64,000 bases of DNA. It comes from Clostridiales bacterium (GTDB lineage: Bacteria; Bacillota; Clostridia; Peptostreptococcales; Acidaminobacteraceae). The notes beneath the pieces are model-generated. The model was not told the DNA's origin and ran no database searches. It was given only the letters and a program-made list of their open reading frames with translations. The stretch covers positions 62,001-126,000 of the forward strand of contig JAFGAC010000031.1 in the NCBI GenBank assembly GCA_016933835.1, given 5' to 3'. The position numbers and the translations under genes are program-made. Shown here piece after piece: positions 1 to 7,626 of this stretch. Each line of letters begins with the position of its first letter. Within the stretch, counting starts at the first letter, position 1.

Positions 1-293
1 TTGATTGATTGACTAGCTGCTATAGGTATCGCTCTATAACCTTTCCTTTGAAGCTCTATGACTATTCTCAGAGCAATATCGTCAATCAGACGGTTTACAG
101 ATCGATATAAATGAAAATACTCATGGGTTGGAGCTTCATTAACGGAATCCATGATGCTGTCGCTCATTCGGACAGCAAATGATATGGCAGTTGTTAAATC
201 ATTATATTGAGTAGGAACATATGCCTCAACATCTGAAAATCCAATTTTGTCAGCACCTATCGACCGTGCAATTTCTGTTATTTTTTCTTTCAT
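1..293 (-). CDS. QueG-like Fe-S protein (N-terminal part, runs off window)
   Basis: The first 97 residues of a protein that continues beyond the left edge. The N-terminus (residues 5-24, IGADKIGFSD) and the segment EAPTHEYFHLYR resemble the small epoxyqueuosine-reductase-like family (COG1600) of clostridial proteins with a double 4Fe-4S domain. The Fe-S cysteines would lie in the missing part, so the assignment rests on N-terminal resemblance only. The start ATG at 293 has AAAGGAAC about eight bases upstream. The gene is divergent from the DUF4364 gene. Confidence 0.5.
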   Translation of the reverse strand, partial: MKEKITEIARSIGADKIGFSDVEAYVPTQYNDLTTAISFAVRMSDSIMDSVNEAPTHEYFHLYRSVNRLIDDIALRIVIELQRKGYRAIPIAASQSI

Positions 294-395
294 CTATGAG
301 TTCCTTTCAAAAAACTTCTTTTATAATTATTTATTTTTCTCATCAATATGATATACTTGACGATGACTATATTATAACATATGAAGGAGAAATTT

Positions 396-923
396 ATGCT
401 TATCAATCCAACCGATAAAGAAACAGTTGACCGCTTAGCTCTTCTTCTCGTTCTTGATACTTTCAAATATCCCGTTCAAAAAAATGAGCTGGTAGAATTC
501 ATAATAAAAAACAATATCATACAATACTTTGAAATGCATGAACTTTTAATTTCATTGATTGACAGTTTTCTTATTCATGAAATAAAGAAGGAAAAGAAAG
601 TTTACTATGAAATAACTGAGAATGGTCGTGTTTCTCTTGAATTTTTCAAGGAGCGCGTTCCATATGATCTTCACAATACCATCATCGACCTCGTCAATAT
701 TATAAGAAAACCACCTAAGGTACAGCATGAGATATCAACCTATTTTACAAAAATAGACAATCAAAATTTTGAAGTTTTTCTTGAAATGATTGAAAATAAA
801 AAAAGCATCATGAAGTTAGCAATCAATGTCATTAGTGAAAAACAGGCAAATCAAATAATCCAAAAATGGGAAAAAGATTCAGAATTTCTCTATGGCGACA
901 TTCTCCAACTGCTTACTAAATAA
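396..923 (+). CDS. DUF4364 family protein (winged-helix-like regulator)
   Basis: A 175-residue soluble protein. The N-terminal ~75 residues read as a winged-helix fold (helices around LALLLVLDTFKYPVQKNELVEF, then a YYEITENGR wing), followed by a helical C-terminal part, which is the layout of the DUF4364 family common in Clostridia. The role of the family is not established; DNA binding is inferred from the fold. An upstream in-frame ATG at 381 exists, but AAGGAG lies inside that extension, seven bases before the ATG at 396, so 396 is preferred. It is convergent with rnfB and shares a bidirectional hairpin terminator with it. Confidence 0.75.
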   Translation: MLINPTDKETVDRLALLLVLDTFKYPVQKNELVEFIIKNNIIQYFEMHELLISLIDSFLIHEIKKEKKVYYEITENGRVSLEFFKERVPYDLHNTIIDLVNIIRKPPKVQHEISTYFTKIDNQNFEVFLEMIENKKSIMKLAINVISEKQANQIIQKWEKDSEFLYGDILQLLTK

Positions 924-950
924 TCCCCTGATTTTAAAAATCAGGGGATT
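922..950. terminator. Bidirectional terminator between DUF4364 gene and rnfB
   Basis: A perfect 14-bp inverted repeat (AATCCCCTGATTTT and its complement) with almost no loop sits between two convergent genes. A-rich and T-rich flanks on the inner arms allow termination from both sides. Confidence 0.85.
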
Positions 951-954
951 ATAT

Positions 955-1782
955 TTATTCATTTACAATTATTCTATTATTTTCTTTATCTATCGTAATA
1001 GCATTTGTTGGACATTTTTCAAAACAGATGCCGCAATTGGTACATTTTTCATAATCAATTCTAGCTACATTGTTTTCAACATGAATTGCATCTTCAGGGC
1101 AATTTTTCACACAAATTTTACATGCAATACAAGCATTGCTGCAATTCTTTTTAACATGCCCACCTATTTCAAGATTGATACAGTCTACAAAAACCGTTTG
1201 ATTGTAAGGGACTAATTCAATGATATTCTTAGGGCATGCAGTAATGCAGAGTCCACATGCTGTACATTTTTCAGGATTCACTTCCGCAACACCATATTCA
1301 TTGATATGAATAGCATCAAATGAGCAAACCTGAACGCAATCTCCACCGCCAAGGCATCCATAAGTACAAGCTTTTGAACCGCCTCCACCAATCATATTTT
1401 CTGCTTTACAATCTTCTATGCCATCGTATTCAAATCGAGATAAGCAATTATCTCCACCTTTACATAATACACGTGCCGTTTTTTTCTCACCTGCAACTGC
1501 AGCGACACCCATAATTTCAGCAATTTTACTTGCTGATTCTGGACCACCCACTGGACATCCGTTAACACTTGTTTTACCAGCAAGTACTGCATTTGCAAAT
1601 CCGTCGCATCCAGGAAAACCACATGCACCACAATTTGCACCTGGCAGTGCATTTCTTATTTCTATAGCTCTAGGGTCAATTTCAACAGCAAATTTTTGAG
1701 ATGCAAATGCAAGCACAGCACCAAATATAAGACCCATGCCACCTAAACTGACTACCGCCATTATAATATTTTTGATATCCAA
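955..1782 (-). CDS. rnfB: Rnf complex subunit RnfB, multi-[4Fe-4S] ferredoxin subunit
   Basis: Iron-sulfur subunit of the Rnf ferredoxin:NAD+ oxidoreductase, the ion-pumping respiratory complex of many anaerobes. Residues 1-30 hold one membrane segment. A Fe-S domain follows with Cys51, 54, 59 and 76 (NCGACGFPGC). After residue ~105 there is a long cysteine-rich region containing CTACGLCITACP, CIACKICVKNCP and CTNCGICFEKCP ferredoxin motifs, as expected for the long clostridial RnfB. It is the last gene of the rnfCDGEAB operon, 14 bases after rnfA. The gene ends at the shared hairpin terminator. Confidence 0.96.
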   Translation of the reverse strand: MDIKNIIMAVVSLGGMGLIFGAVLAFASQKFAVEIDPRAIEIRNALPGANCGACGFPGCDGFANAVLAGKTSVNGCPVGGPESASKIAEIMGVAAVAGEKKTARVLCKGGDNCLSRFEYDGIEDCKAENMIGGGGSKACTYGCLGGGDCVQVCSFDAIHINEYGVAEVNPEKCTACGLCITACPKNIIELVPYNQTVFVDCINLEIGGHVKKNCSNACIACKICVKNCPEDAIHVENNVARIDYEKCTNCGICFEKCPTNAITIDKENNRIIVNE

Positions 1783-1796
1783 ATCATCTCACTCCT

Positions 1797-2378
1797 TTAA
1801 ACTAATCCTGTAAATCCCAAGAAGGCAATAGACATCAAACTAGCAGTAATCAACGCAATGGGAAATCCTCTGAAGGGCTTTGGCACGTCAGCAATTTCCA
1901 ATTTTTCTCTTATTCCTGCAAAAAGTATGATTGCAAGTGAAAAACCAATAGCTGCCGAAGCTGAATGCGCTATCGTTTGCAGTAAATTAAATTCATACTG
2001 TATGTTCAAAAGCGCTAAACCAAGCACTGCACAATTTGTCGTTATCAAGGGTAGAAACACACCTAAAGCTTGATAGAGAGTAGGCGATGTTTTCTGAAGT
2101 ACAATTTCAACAAATTGAACAAGTGAAGCTATTACTAAAATAAATGCTACGAGTTCTAAATATCCTAAATTCAATGGGATCAAAATAAATGTATGAACAA
2201 AATATGTGAGAATTCCGGCTAAAGTCATGACAAAAGTAACCGCCATACCCATTCCAAAAGCTGTCTCAACCTGCTTAGAGACGCCTAGGAATGGACAAAT
2301 TCCTAAAAATCTTGACAATACAAAGTTATTTACAAATATCGCACTGACAATAATTACAAAAATACTTGCACCTTCCAT
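1797..2378 (-). CDS. rnfA: Rnf complex membrane subunit RnfA
   Basis: A 193-residue protein with about six membrane segments, full length for the RnfA/NqrE family. The conserved half-helix motifs are present: [10 protein letters not shown] with Cys28 and [10 protein letters not shown] with Cys116. In the family these pair with the equivalent cysteines of RnfE to hold an intramembrane iron centre. It lies 12 bases downstream of rnfE and 14 bases upstream of rnfB. Its homology to RnfE is visible in the two matching cysteine motifs. Confidence 0.96.
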   Translation of the reverse strand: MEGASIFVIIVSAIFVNNFVLSRFLGICPFLGVSKQVETAFGMGMAVTFVMTLAGILTYFVHTFILIPLNLGYLELVAFILVIASLVQFVEIVLQKTSPTLYQALGVFLPLITTNCAVLGLALLNIQYEFNLLQTIAHSASAAIGFSLAIILFAGIREKLEIADVPKPFRGFPIALITASLMSIAFLGFTGLV

Positions 2379-2390
2379 TTCCTAACCTCC

Positions 2391-2984
2391 TTAAACAGTT
2401 TTTCTTTCTTTTATTTTATTATTTATTGCAAGCAATATACCCAGTGCAAGAAATGCTCCTGGTGGTAAAATCATTATCAAAGCTGGTTTATATGCTGCAC
2501 CTAATAATGATATGCCAAAAATGCTACCTGCTCCTAAAAGTTCTCTTACTGAACCCAATAGCAATAATGCCAACGTAAATCCAATACCATTTCCAATGCC
2601 GTCAAACAATGAGTCAATCACATTGTTTTTAAAAGCAAACGCTTCTGCTCTCGCTAAAATGATGCAATTTACTACTATTAGAGGTATAAACAGGCCTAAT
2701 GCTTTATAGAGATCAACAAAGTATCCTTCCAACAGCATACCAATGATAGTGACGAAACTGGCGATAATAACAATAAATGCCGGTATTCTTATCTTATCTG
2801 GGATTACTTTTCGGAACATTGAAATAAAAACATTTGATAGCGCAAGAACAGCCGTTGTTGCAAGTCCCATACCCAAGCCATTGATTGCAGATGTTGTAAC
2901 AGCCAGTGTAGGGCACATCCCCAATACTTGAATAAAAATAGGGTTCTCTTTAATAATACCTTTGGTCAAATTTTTTATATCCAA
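2391..2984 (-). CDS. rnfE: Rnf complex membrane subunit RnfE
   Basis: A 197-residue integral membrane subunit of the RnfE/NqrD family with about six hydrophobic segments. Cys24 (VLGMCPTLAV) and Cys107 (LIVVNCIIL) match the iron-binding positions that are symmetrical to those of RnfA. The start follows GGGGTGAAATAATT. It lies 15 bases downstream of rnfG in the operon. Confidence 0.95.
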   Translation of the reverse strand: MDIKNLTKGIIKENPIFIQVLGMCPTLAVTTSAINGLGMGLATTAVLALSNVFISMFRKVIPDKIRIPAFIVIIASFVTIIGMLLEGYFVDLYKALGLFIPLIVVNCIILARAEAFAFKNNVIDSLFDGIGNGIGFTLALLLLGSVRELLGAGSIFGISLLGAAYKPALIMILPPGAFLALGILLAINNKIKERKTV

Positions 2985-2999
2985 TTATTTCACCCCCCA

Positions 3000-3572
3000 T
3001 TACTTATTCAGATGGTCCATTATTTCATCAATGAAATTCACACCATCAGTAACAGCCGCTGACGTAATTGTAGCGCCTGAAATCGCCAATATCTCATTTT
3101 CACCAGGAATTGTCTTACTGACTTTAATTGGTGAATTCACAGTTAAACCTTCATATTGTTCATAAAAATATGGTAATTTTGCATTAGCGCCAAGTCCCGG
3201 CGTTTCTTGGTGATTTCCGACACGCAACCCCATAATAGTACCTTCAGTATCAATTCCGGTTACTACATCGATGCTTCCACCAAATCCACTCGGTTTTGTC
3301 TTGATAACATACCCTGCAACATTTCCACCAGATATTGCATAATAAAGATCCGCTATCGCTGGGTTTATATTCTGCAATTCTGACATTTTTTCATTTGAAG
3401 CTTTTTCAAATGTATCCGCAGCCGGAAAAACCTCTTTTCTGGCAGTTTCATCAGCAATGCTTCTTTGCGTCATTATCTGATCTATTGTTGCGTCATATGT
3501 CAGTGCTAAAGAAGCTGCTGCAACCATACTTATAAAAAACAATATCATGCCTAATTTAATGATTTCTTTCAC
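3000..3572 (-). CDS. rnfG: Rnf complex FMN-binding subunit RnfG
   Basis: A 190-residue protein with one N-terminal membrane anchor (residues 7-25) and an FMN-binding domain on the outer face. The covalent flavin motif is present as SGATIT, with Thr168 the expected phosphoester-linked residue. NHQETPGLGA is a second conserved signature of the family. Its ATG overlaps the rnfD stop by four bases (ATGA), so translation is probably coupled to rnfD. Confidence 0.96.
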   Translation of the reverse strand: MKEIIKLGMILFFISMVAAASLALTYDATIDQIMTQRSIADETARKEVFPAADTFEKASNEKMSELQNINPAIADLYYAISGGNVAGYVIKTKPSGFGGSIDVVTGIDTEGTIMGLRVGNHQETPGLGANAKLPYFYEQYEGLTVNSPIKVSKTIPGENEILAISGATITSAAVTDGVNFIDEIMDHLNK

Positions 3573-4507
3573 TTTTTAACACCTCCAAACACTTTTGGAG
3601 CCGTATATCTTTCAATAATAGGTGTAGCGATATTCATAAGTAAAATGGAAAATTGAACACCTTCAGGATAACCACCATAAAATCTGATTAAAGTTGTCAA
3701 TAATCCTGCTCCTACCGCAAAGATAATTTGTCCCTTTGGTGTTATTGGTGAAGATGAATAATCTGTTGCCATATAAATCGCACCTAGCATCAAACCACCA
3801 ACAAATATTGCATAAAACGAATTGAAAATATCAAATCCACCTAGCAGAAAAGTCAATATAAATACAGTTCCAATGTAAAATGCAGGTATTCTGACACTTA
3901 TTACACCTCTGTAAAGCAAGTATATTCCACCTAGTATCAATAACAATGCCGACGTTTCACCTAAACTGCCCCCTATATTTCCTAAAACAGCATTCATTAA
4001 TGATGGCAATTGTGCAGTTCCACCTTCTTTTATGAGTCCAAGAGGTGTGGCTGCAGTGACTGCATCAGCTCCTGGTGCCAGCCAAGTAGTCATTTCTATT
4101 GGCCATGATGTTACTAGAAAAGCTCTTGCCGCTAAAGCTGGATTCATGAAATTACTTCCTAATCCTCCAAAAGCATGTTTAACAATTGCTATGGCGAAGA
4201 TAGCTCCTATGATTGGAATCCACCAAGGTGCACTTGCCGGTAAGTTCATCGCAAGCAACAATCCTGTTACTACTGCACTCCAATCATTTATTGTAATCGG
4301 TTTTTTTCTTAAAGATTGCATTGCCGCTTCAGTAGCTACGGCAGAAATTATTGAAATTGCTACGATAATCGCTGCATTCATACCAAAGAAGTAAATACCG
4401 GCAAGTGTAGCAGGTATTAACGCTATAACAACATCTCTCATAATTGAACTAACGGTTTCTTTTGATCTAATATGAGGCGATGATGAGACTCTTAATAACT
4501 TTTCCAT
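3569..4507 (-). CDS. rnfD: Rnf complex FMN-binding membrane subunit RnfD
   Basis: A 312-residue integral membrane subunit of the RnfD/NqrB family with eight to ten hydrophobic segments. The covalent FMN site is seen as TAATPLGL (Thr154 the likely attachment residue). GGLGSNFMNPALAARAF is the conserved flavin/quinone-region signature. It lies 16 bases after rnfC and is coupled to rnfG by an ATGA overlap. Confidence 0.96.
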   Translation of the reverse strand: MEKLLRVSSSPHIRSKETVSSIMRDVVIALIPATLAGIYFFGMNAAIIVAISIISAVATEAAMQSLRKKPITINDWSAVVTGLLLAMNLPASAPWWIPIIGAIFAIAIVKHAFGGLGSNFMNPALAARAFLVTSWPIEMTTWLAPGADAVTAATPLGLIKEGGTAQLPSLMNAVLGNIGGSLGETSALLLILGGIYLLYRGVISVRIPAFYIGTVFILTFLLGGFDIFNSFYAIFVGGLMLGAIYMATDYSSSPITPKGQIIFAVGAGLLTTLIRFYGGYPEGVQFSILLMNIATPIIERYTAPKVFGGVKK

Positions 4508-4523
4508 CTCCAGACTCCCCCTA

Positions 4524-5846
4524 TTATTTAGATTTTCTTCTCTGTTCTAATATTTCACGTTTAGCAATTCTTATAGAATCAACCAAAGGTCTTTTAGAAG
4601 GACATACAAAAGAGCACGATCCGCATTCAATACAATCCATTGCATTATATTTTTCTGCCATGACTAAGTTATCAATGAGTGCATAAGCACTAATATATGA
4701 CGGTTGTAAAAATGATGGACACGCCTCAACGCATTTTCCACACTTGATACATGCGCTTGGCTCTGGAATTTTCGCTTCTTTTTCTGTGAATACTAAAATT
4801 CCAGAAGTAGTTTTTGTAGAAGGCAATTTATCAGTATGGCTTGCAATTCCCATCATCGGTCCACCCATAATGAGTTTTCCTACATCATCTGTATAACCTC
4901 CACACTGTTCTACTATTTCATTGATCATAGTGCCAATTTTAATTCGAATATTCTGAGGATCTTTTACTCCTCTACCTGTAACTGTGCATATTCTTTCAAT
5001 CAAAGGCATTCCTGATTGAATGGCATTTGCTATCGCTGCTGCTGTAGCAACATTATTGACAACAGCACCCACTTCCATTGGCAACCCTCCAGAAGGAACC
5101 TGTCTGCCAGTGATTGCATTGATCAACTGTTTTTCAGCACCTTGGGGATATTTCGTCTTTAATCCGACAATTTTAATGCCAGGATTTCTCTTTGCCGCTT
5201 GGGTCATAATCTTGAAGGCTTCTGGCTTATTGTTCTCAATTCCTATGTACCCTTCTTTAAGATTAAAAATTTTCATCAATGCTTCCATACCAAAAATAAT
5301 CTCTTCCGGATTTTCAATCATCAGACGATAATCGTTTGTCAAATATGGTTCACACTCAGCACCATTTAAAATAACAACATCAATTTTTTTATCTGGTGGA
5401 GGAGATAATTTAACATGTGTTGGAAAACCTGCACCACCCATGCCTACAATTCCAGCTTCTTTAATAATCTCAATAATTTCTTTTCCGGATAAATCCTCTA
5501 ATTTTCCCTTCGGCAAAACACTCTCATGGATTTCATTCTTCAGGTCATTTTCTATCGAAATCGTTAATGCACTTCCACCCAAAACAGATTGATTTTTAAC
5601 CGATTTGACGATACCTGAAATACTGGCATGTATTGGTACTGATACAAACCCACCCGCTTCACCTATCTTCTGTCCAACCTTTACAATATCTCCAACTTTT
5701 ACAAGTGGAGATGCAGGAGCGCCGATATGCTGTCGAAGAGGAATATGAACCAATGATGGTTCAACCGCAGTTTTTATAGGCTTGTTTTCAGTGTATTCCT
5801 TCGAATGTGGAGGATGAATGCCACCTTTAAAAGACAGTAAATTCAT
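4524..5846 (-). CDS. rnfC: Rnf complex NADH-site subunit RnfC
   Basis: First gene of the Rnf operon; 440 residues from the chosen start. The N-terminus FKGGIHPPHSKEYT is typical of RnfC. A glycine-rich GMGGAGFPTHVK segment belongs to the NADH/FMN (NuoF-like) domain, an SLBB-type domain follows, and two C-terminal [4Fe-4S] motifs are complete: CIKCGKCVEACP (Cys366, 369, 372, 376) and CIECGSCSFVCP (Cys405, 408, 411, 415). RnfC passes electrons between the soluble Fe-S chain and NAD+. The frame is open to 5870, but AGGGGTG lies eight bases before the ATG at 5846. Confidence 0.95.
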   Translation of the reverse strand: MNLLSFKGGIHPPHSKEYTENKPIKTAVEPSLVHIPLRQHIGAPASPLVKVGDIVKVGQKIGEAGGFVSVPIHASISGIVKSVKNQSVLGGSALTISIENDLKNEIHESVLPKGKLEDLSGKEIIEIIKEAGIVGMGGAGFPTHVKLSPPPDKKIDVVILNGAECEPYLTNDYRLMIENPEEIIFGMEALMKIFNLKEGYIGIENNKPEAFKIMTQAAKRNPGIKIVGLKTKYPQGAEKQLINAITGRQVPSGGLPMEVGAVVNNVATAAAIANAIQSGMPLIERICTVTGRGVKDPQNIRIKIGTMINEIVEQCGGYTDDVGKLIMGGPMMGIASHTDKLPSTKTTSGILVFTEKEAKIPEPSACIKCGKCVEACPSFLQPSYISAYALIDNLVMAEKYNAMDCIECGSCSFVCPSKRPLVDSIRIAKREILEQRRKSK

Positions 5847-5876
5847 TATTATTTCACCCCTTAACCTCATTTATTT

Positions 5877-5906
5877 ATTATACTGTATACAAAAAACAAA
5901 AAACAA
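5877..5906 (-). promoter_or_regulatory. Putative sigma-A promoter of the rnf operon
   Basis: On the minus strand, TTGTTT (5901-5906) and a perfect TATAAT (5877-5882) are separated by 18 bases, about 31 bases before the rnfC start. The -10 box is consensus and the -35 box is weak. It is the only good candidate between the SPOR-like gene and rnfC. Confidence 0.55.
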
Positions 5907-5907
5907 T

Positions 5908-5948
5908 CATGCCCTCACTATACAATAATATTGTACTATAACGAGGGT
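5908..5948 (-). terminator. Imperfect hairpin after SPOR-like gene, upstream of rnf promoter
   Basis: On the minus strand the arms CCCTCGTTATAGTACAATA and TATTGTATAGTGAGGG pair with a two-base bulge, and a T-rich run (TTGTTTTTTG) follows. This fits a terminator of the SPOR-like gene that insulates it from rnf. The inner TACAAT-AAT-ATTGTA palindrome (5921-5935) lies just upstream of the rnf -35 box and could also be an operator. Confidence 0.5.
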
Positions 5949-5998
5949 GATTGTCAATTGTTTGTCAAAGTAGATATACTAATATAGTATAAGCATTT

Positions 5999-6808
5999 TT
6001 AATGGTAAAGTGAAAAAACGTCTTCCAATAAATCATTATATGCTTTATTGAAATCTTCAATTCCAGAATATTTTCCAACTGCTACTGCCTTAGTCTCGTC
6101 AATGAGCTCAAGAAAGCCTTTTCCAAAATCATGATTCCAAATATCATTGACTACTAACTTGTTAAGTTTTTCATTTATTTCTTTTCCTAATGAATCAGAT
6201 GTCTCACTATTTACCAATGCTGCAGCAAACTCGCTAAACTGTCCGATAATATTAAAATATTCATCTATTTGATTATTCAACAATTGAACATCAATCTCTC
6301 CATTCAACTCCATTATTATCGTTTTCTTTTTAAGGGTGCCTGTTGACGTAAAAGCATCAGAATAATTTTCTCTGGCTTTCAATAAAATATCACTTATGCG
6401 ATTATTGCTGAAATACGCTGAATAAACCGCTTTAAACAACCCATCTTTTTCAAATATAATTCCATCTGGATTATTTTGATTGATGAATTTTTGTGCACCA
6501 TCATAAGTACTTAGACTTGCAAGTTGTATCATTACTACTGAACGTTCTTTTAAAATGATTGAATATGTAAAATTGCCCGTTTTATTATCTTCAGTTTCTA
6601 TTTTCTCAGGCTCTTCAGCTGCATCATTGCTTTCTAATGGTTCCAAATCTATGTTGCCATTGTTATCATCAAGAATTACTTCTTGTTCAATCACACCACT
6701 GTTGCTATTCATTTTCAAAAGAATGTATTTAGTGCCAAAATACCCGACTATAGGTGCCAATATTATTAAAATGATTACAATCACCATTGATTTAGTTCTT
6801 CTATTCAA
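5999..6808 (-). CDS. Membrane-anchored SPOR-domain-like protein
   Basis: A 269-residue protein with one N-terminal membrane segment (residues ~8-32) and an acidic linker (residues ~40-75). A region at ~78-145 (YSIILKERSVVMIQLASLST, DGAQKFINQ, GLFKAVYSAY) has the pattern of a SPOR peptidoglycan-binding repeat. The C-terminal ~120 residues are helical and unrecognised. The predicted location is the outer face of the membrane, perhaps at the division septum; the function is unknown. The start is TTG at 6808, with AAAGGAG ten bases upstream. It lies between coaE/tRNA-Leu and the rnf operon. Confidence 0.6.
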   Translation of the reverse strand: MNRRTKSMVIVIILIILAPIVGYFGTKYILLKMNSNSGVIEQEVILDDNNGNIDLEPLESNDAAEEPEKIETEDNKTGNFTYSIILKERSVVMIQLASLSTYDGAQKFINQNNPDGIIFEKDGLFKAVYSAYFSNNRISDILLKARENYSDAFTSTGTLKKKTIIMELNGEIDVQLLNNQIDEYFNIIGQFSEFAAALVNSETSDSLGKEINEKLNKLVVNDIWNHDFGKGFLELIDETKAVAVGKYSGIEDFNKAYNDLLEDVFSLYH

Positions 6809-6870
6809 TCTACACTCTCTCCTTTAATTTTATTTGATACATATTGATTTTATCTTTGTCAGTACTTAAC

Positions 6871-6905
6871 AAAAAAATAAAAAGTCTCTATTTTAATAGA
6901 GACTT
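6871..6905 (-). terminator. Terminator downstream of tRNA-Leu(GAG)
   Basis: The hairpin AAGTCTCTATT / AATAGAGACTT is followed on the minus strand by TTTATTTTTTT, immediately after the tRNA CCA end. Confidence 0.9.
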
Positions 6906-6906
6906 A

Positions 6907-6992
6907 TGGTGCGAGAGGCGGGATTTGAACCCGCACAATCGAATGATCGCTACCCCCTCAAGGTAGTGCGTCTGCCGTTCCGCCACTCTCGC
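6907..6992 (-). tRNA. tRNA-Leu (anticodon GAG)
   Basis: An 86-base class II tRNA read on the minus strand. The acceptor arms GCGAGAG/CTCTCGC pair perfectly, and the anticodon stem CTACC/GGTAG encloses TTGAGGG with anticodon GAG. A long variable arm follows, then GGTTCAAAT in the T loop and an encoded CCA end. It lies only 22 bases after the coaE stop, with no room for a separate full promoter, so it is probably co-transcribed with polA-coaE. Confidence 0.97.
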
Positions 6993-7014
6993 GTATGCAA
7001 AATCAATTATAAAT

Positions 7015-7626
7015 TCATGACCTCGCCTTGTCAAGCCCTATCGAGAATATTATATCATCAATTTCATGATATAATGCTTCAATTGTAAAATTATTATTTA
7101 AAATTATATCTGATTTTTGAATTTTAATACTTTGCTCAATCTGGGACGCCATCCTTTTTCTTGCATTCTCTTCATCGATGCAATCTCTTTCCATCAACCT
7201 TCTAAGCTGAATTTCTTTATCAACAGACACAAACCATACTTGATCGACAAGCTCATCAAGGTGGGTTTCATAAAGAAGAGCCGCATCAATAAAAATGATT
7301 GAATCCTTTTCATAATCAATCCTTTCAAGTATCTCCATTCGTATAAGAGGATGCAGAATTGAATTCAGTTTTTTCATTTCCATTTGATTGTTAAATACTA
7401 GCTCACTCATTTTTTTTCTGTTCAAGCTGCCATCTTCATTTAAAATTACATCTCCAAATTCTTCAATTATATTTTCCAAGCCTACTTTTCCCGGTTCAAC
7501 AACTTCTCTTGCAATCTTGTCTGCATCTATCACCGCAAAGCCTTTTTCCTTTAAGTAATCTGAAACCGTAGATTTTCCTGAAGCAATATTGCCAGTCAGC
7601 CCAATTACTTTTTTATTTTGTTTCAT
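7015..7626 (-). CDS. coaE: Dephospho-CoA kinase
   Basis: Catalyses the last step of coenzyme A synthesis, ATP-dependent phosphorylation of the 3'-hydroxyl of dephospho-CoA. The P-loop GLTGNIASGKST lies at the N-terminus, followed by FAVIDADKIAREVV, and the DAALLYE and RLMERD segments typical of CoaE are present. It has 203 residues, normal for the family. The ATG at 7626 is preferred over an in-frame GTG at 7638 because AGGTGA is eight bases upstream. The start lies inside the end of polA (14-base overlap), so the two are translationally coupled. A tRNA-Leu gene follows at once. Confidence 0.95.
   Translation of the reverse strand: MKQNKKVIGLTGNIASGKSTVSDYLKEKGFAVIDADKIAREVVEPGKVGLENIIEEFGDVILNEDGSLNRKKMSELVFNNQMEMKKLNSILHPLIRMEILERIDYEKDSIIFIDAALLYETHLDELVDQVWFVSVDKEIQLRRLMERDCIDEENARKRMASQIEQSIKIQKSDIILNNNFTIEALYHEIDDIIFSIGLDKARS

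Noticed and set aside
381-395. Upstream ATG start for the DUF4364 gene
   Set aside because: The AAGGAG ribosome binding site lies inside this extension and is spaced for the ATG at 396.
221-418. 65-codon plus-strand frame before the DUF4364 gene
   Set aside because: Overlaps the minus-strand Fe-S protein and the true start of DUF4364; low-complexity composition without a family match.
1418-1699. 93-codon plus-strand frame opposite rnfB
   Set aside because: Antisense shadow of the cysteine- and glycine-rich rnfB coding sequence; no ribosome binding site or family pattern.
4032-4394. 120-codon plus-strand frame opposite rnfD
   Set aside because: Mirror of an alanine-rich membrane gene; no start signals, and the opposite frame is a certain gene.
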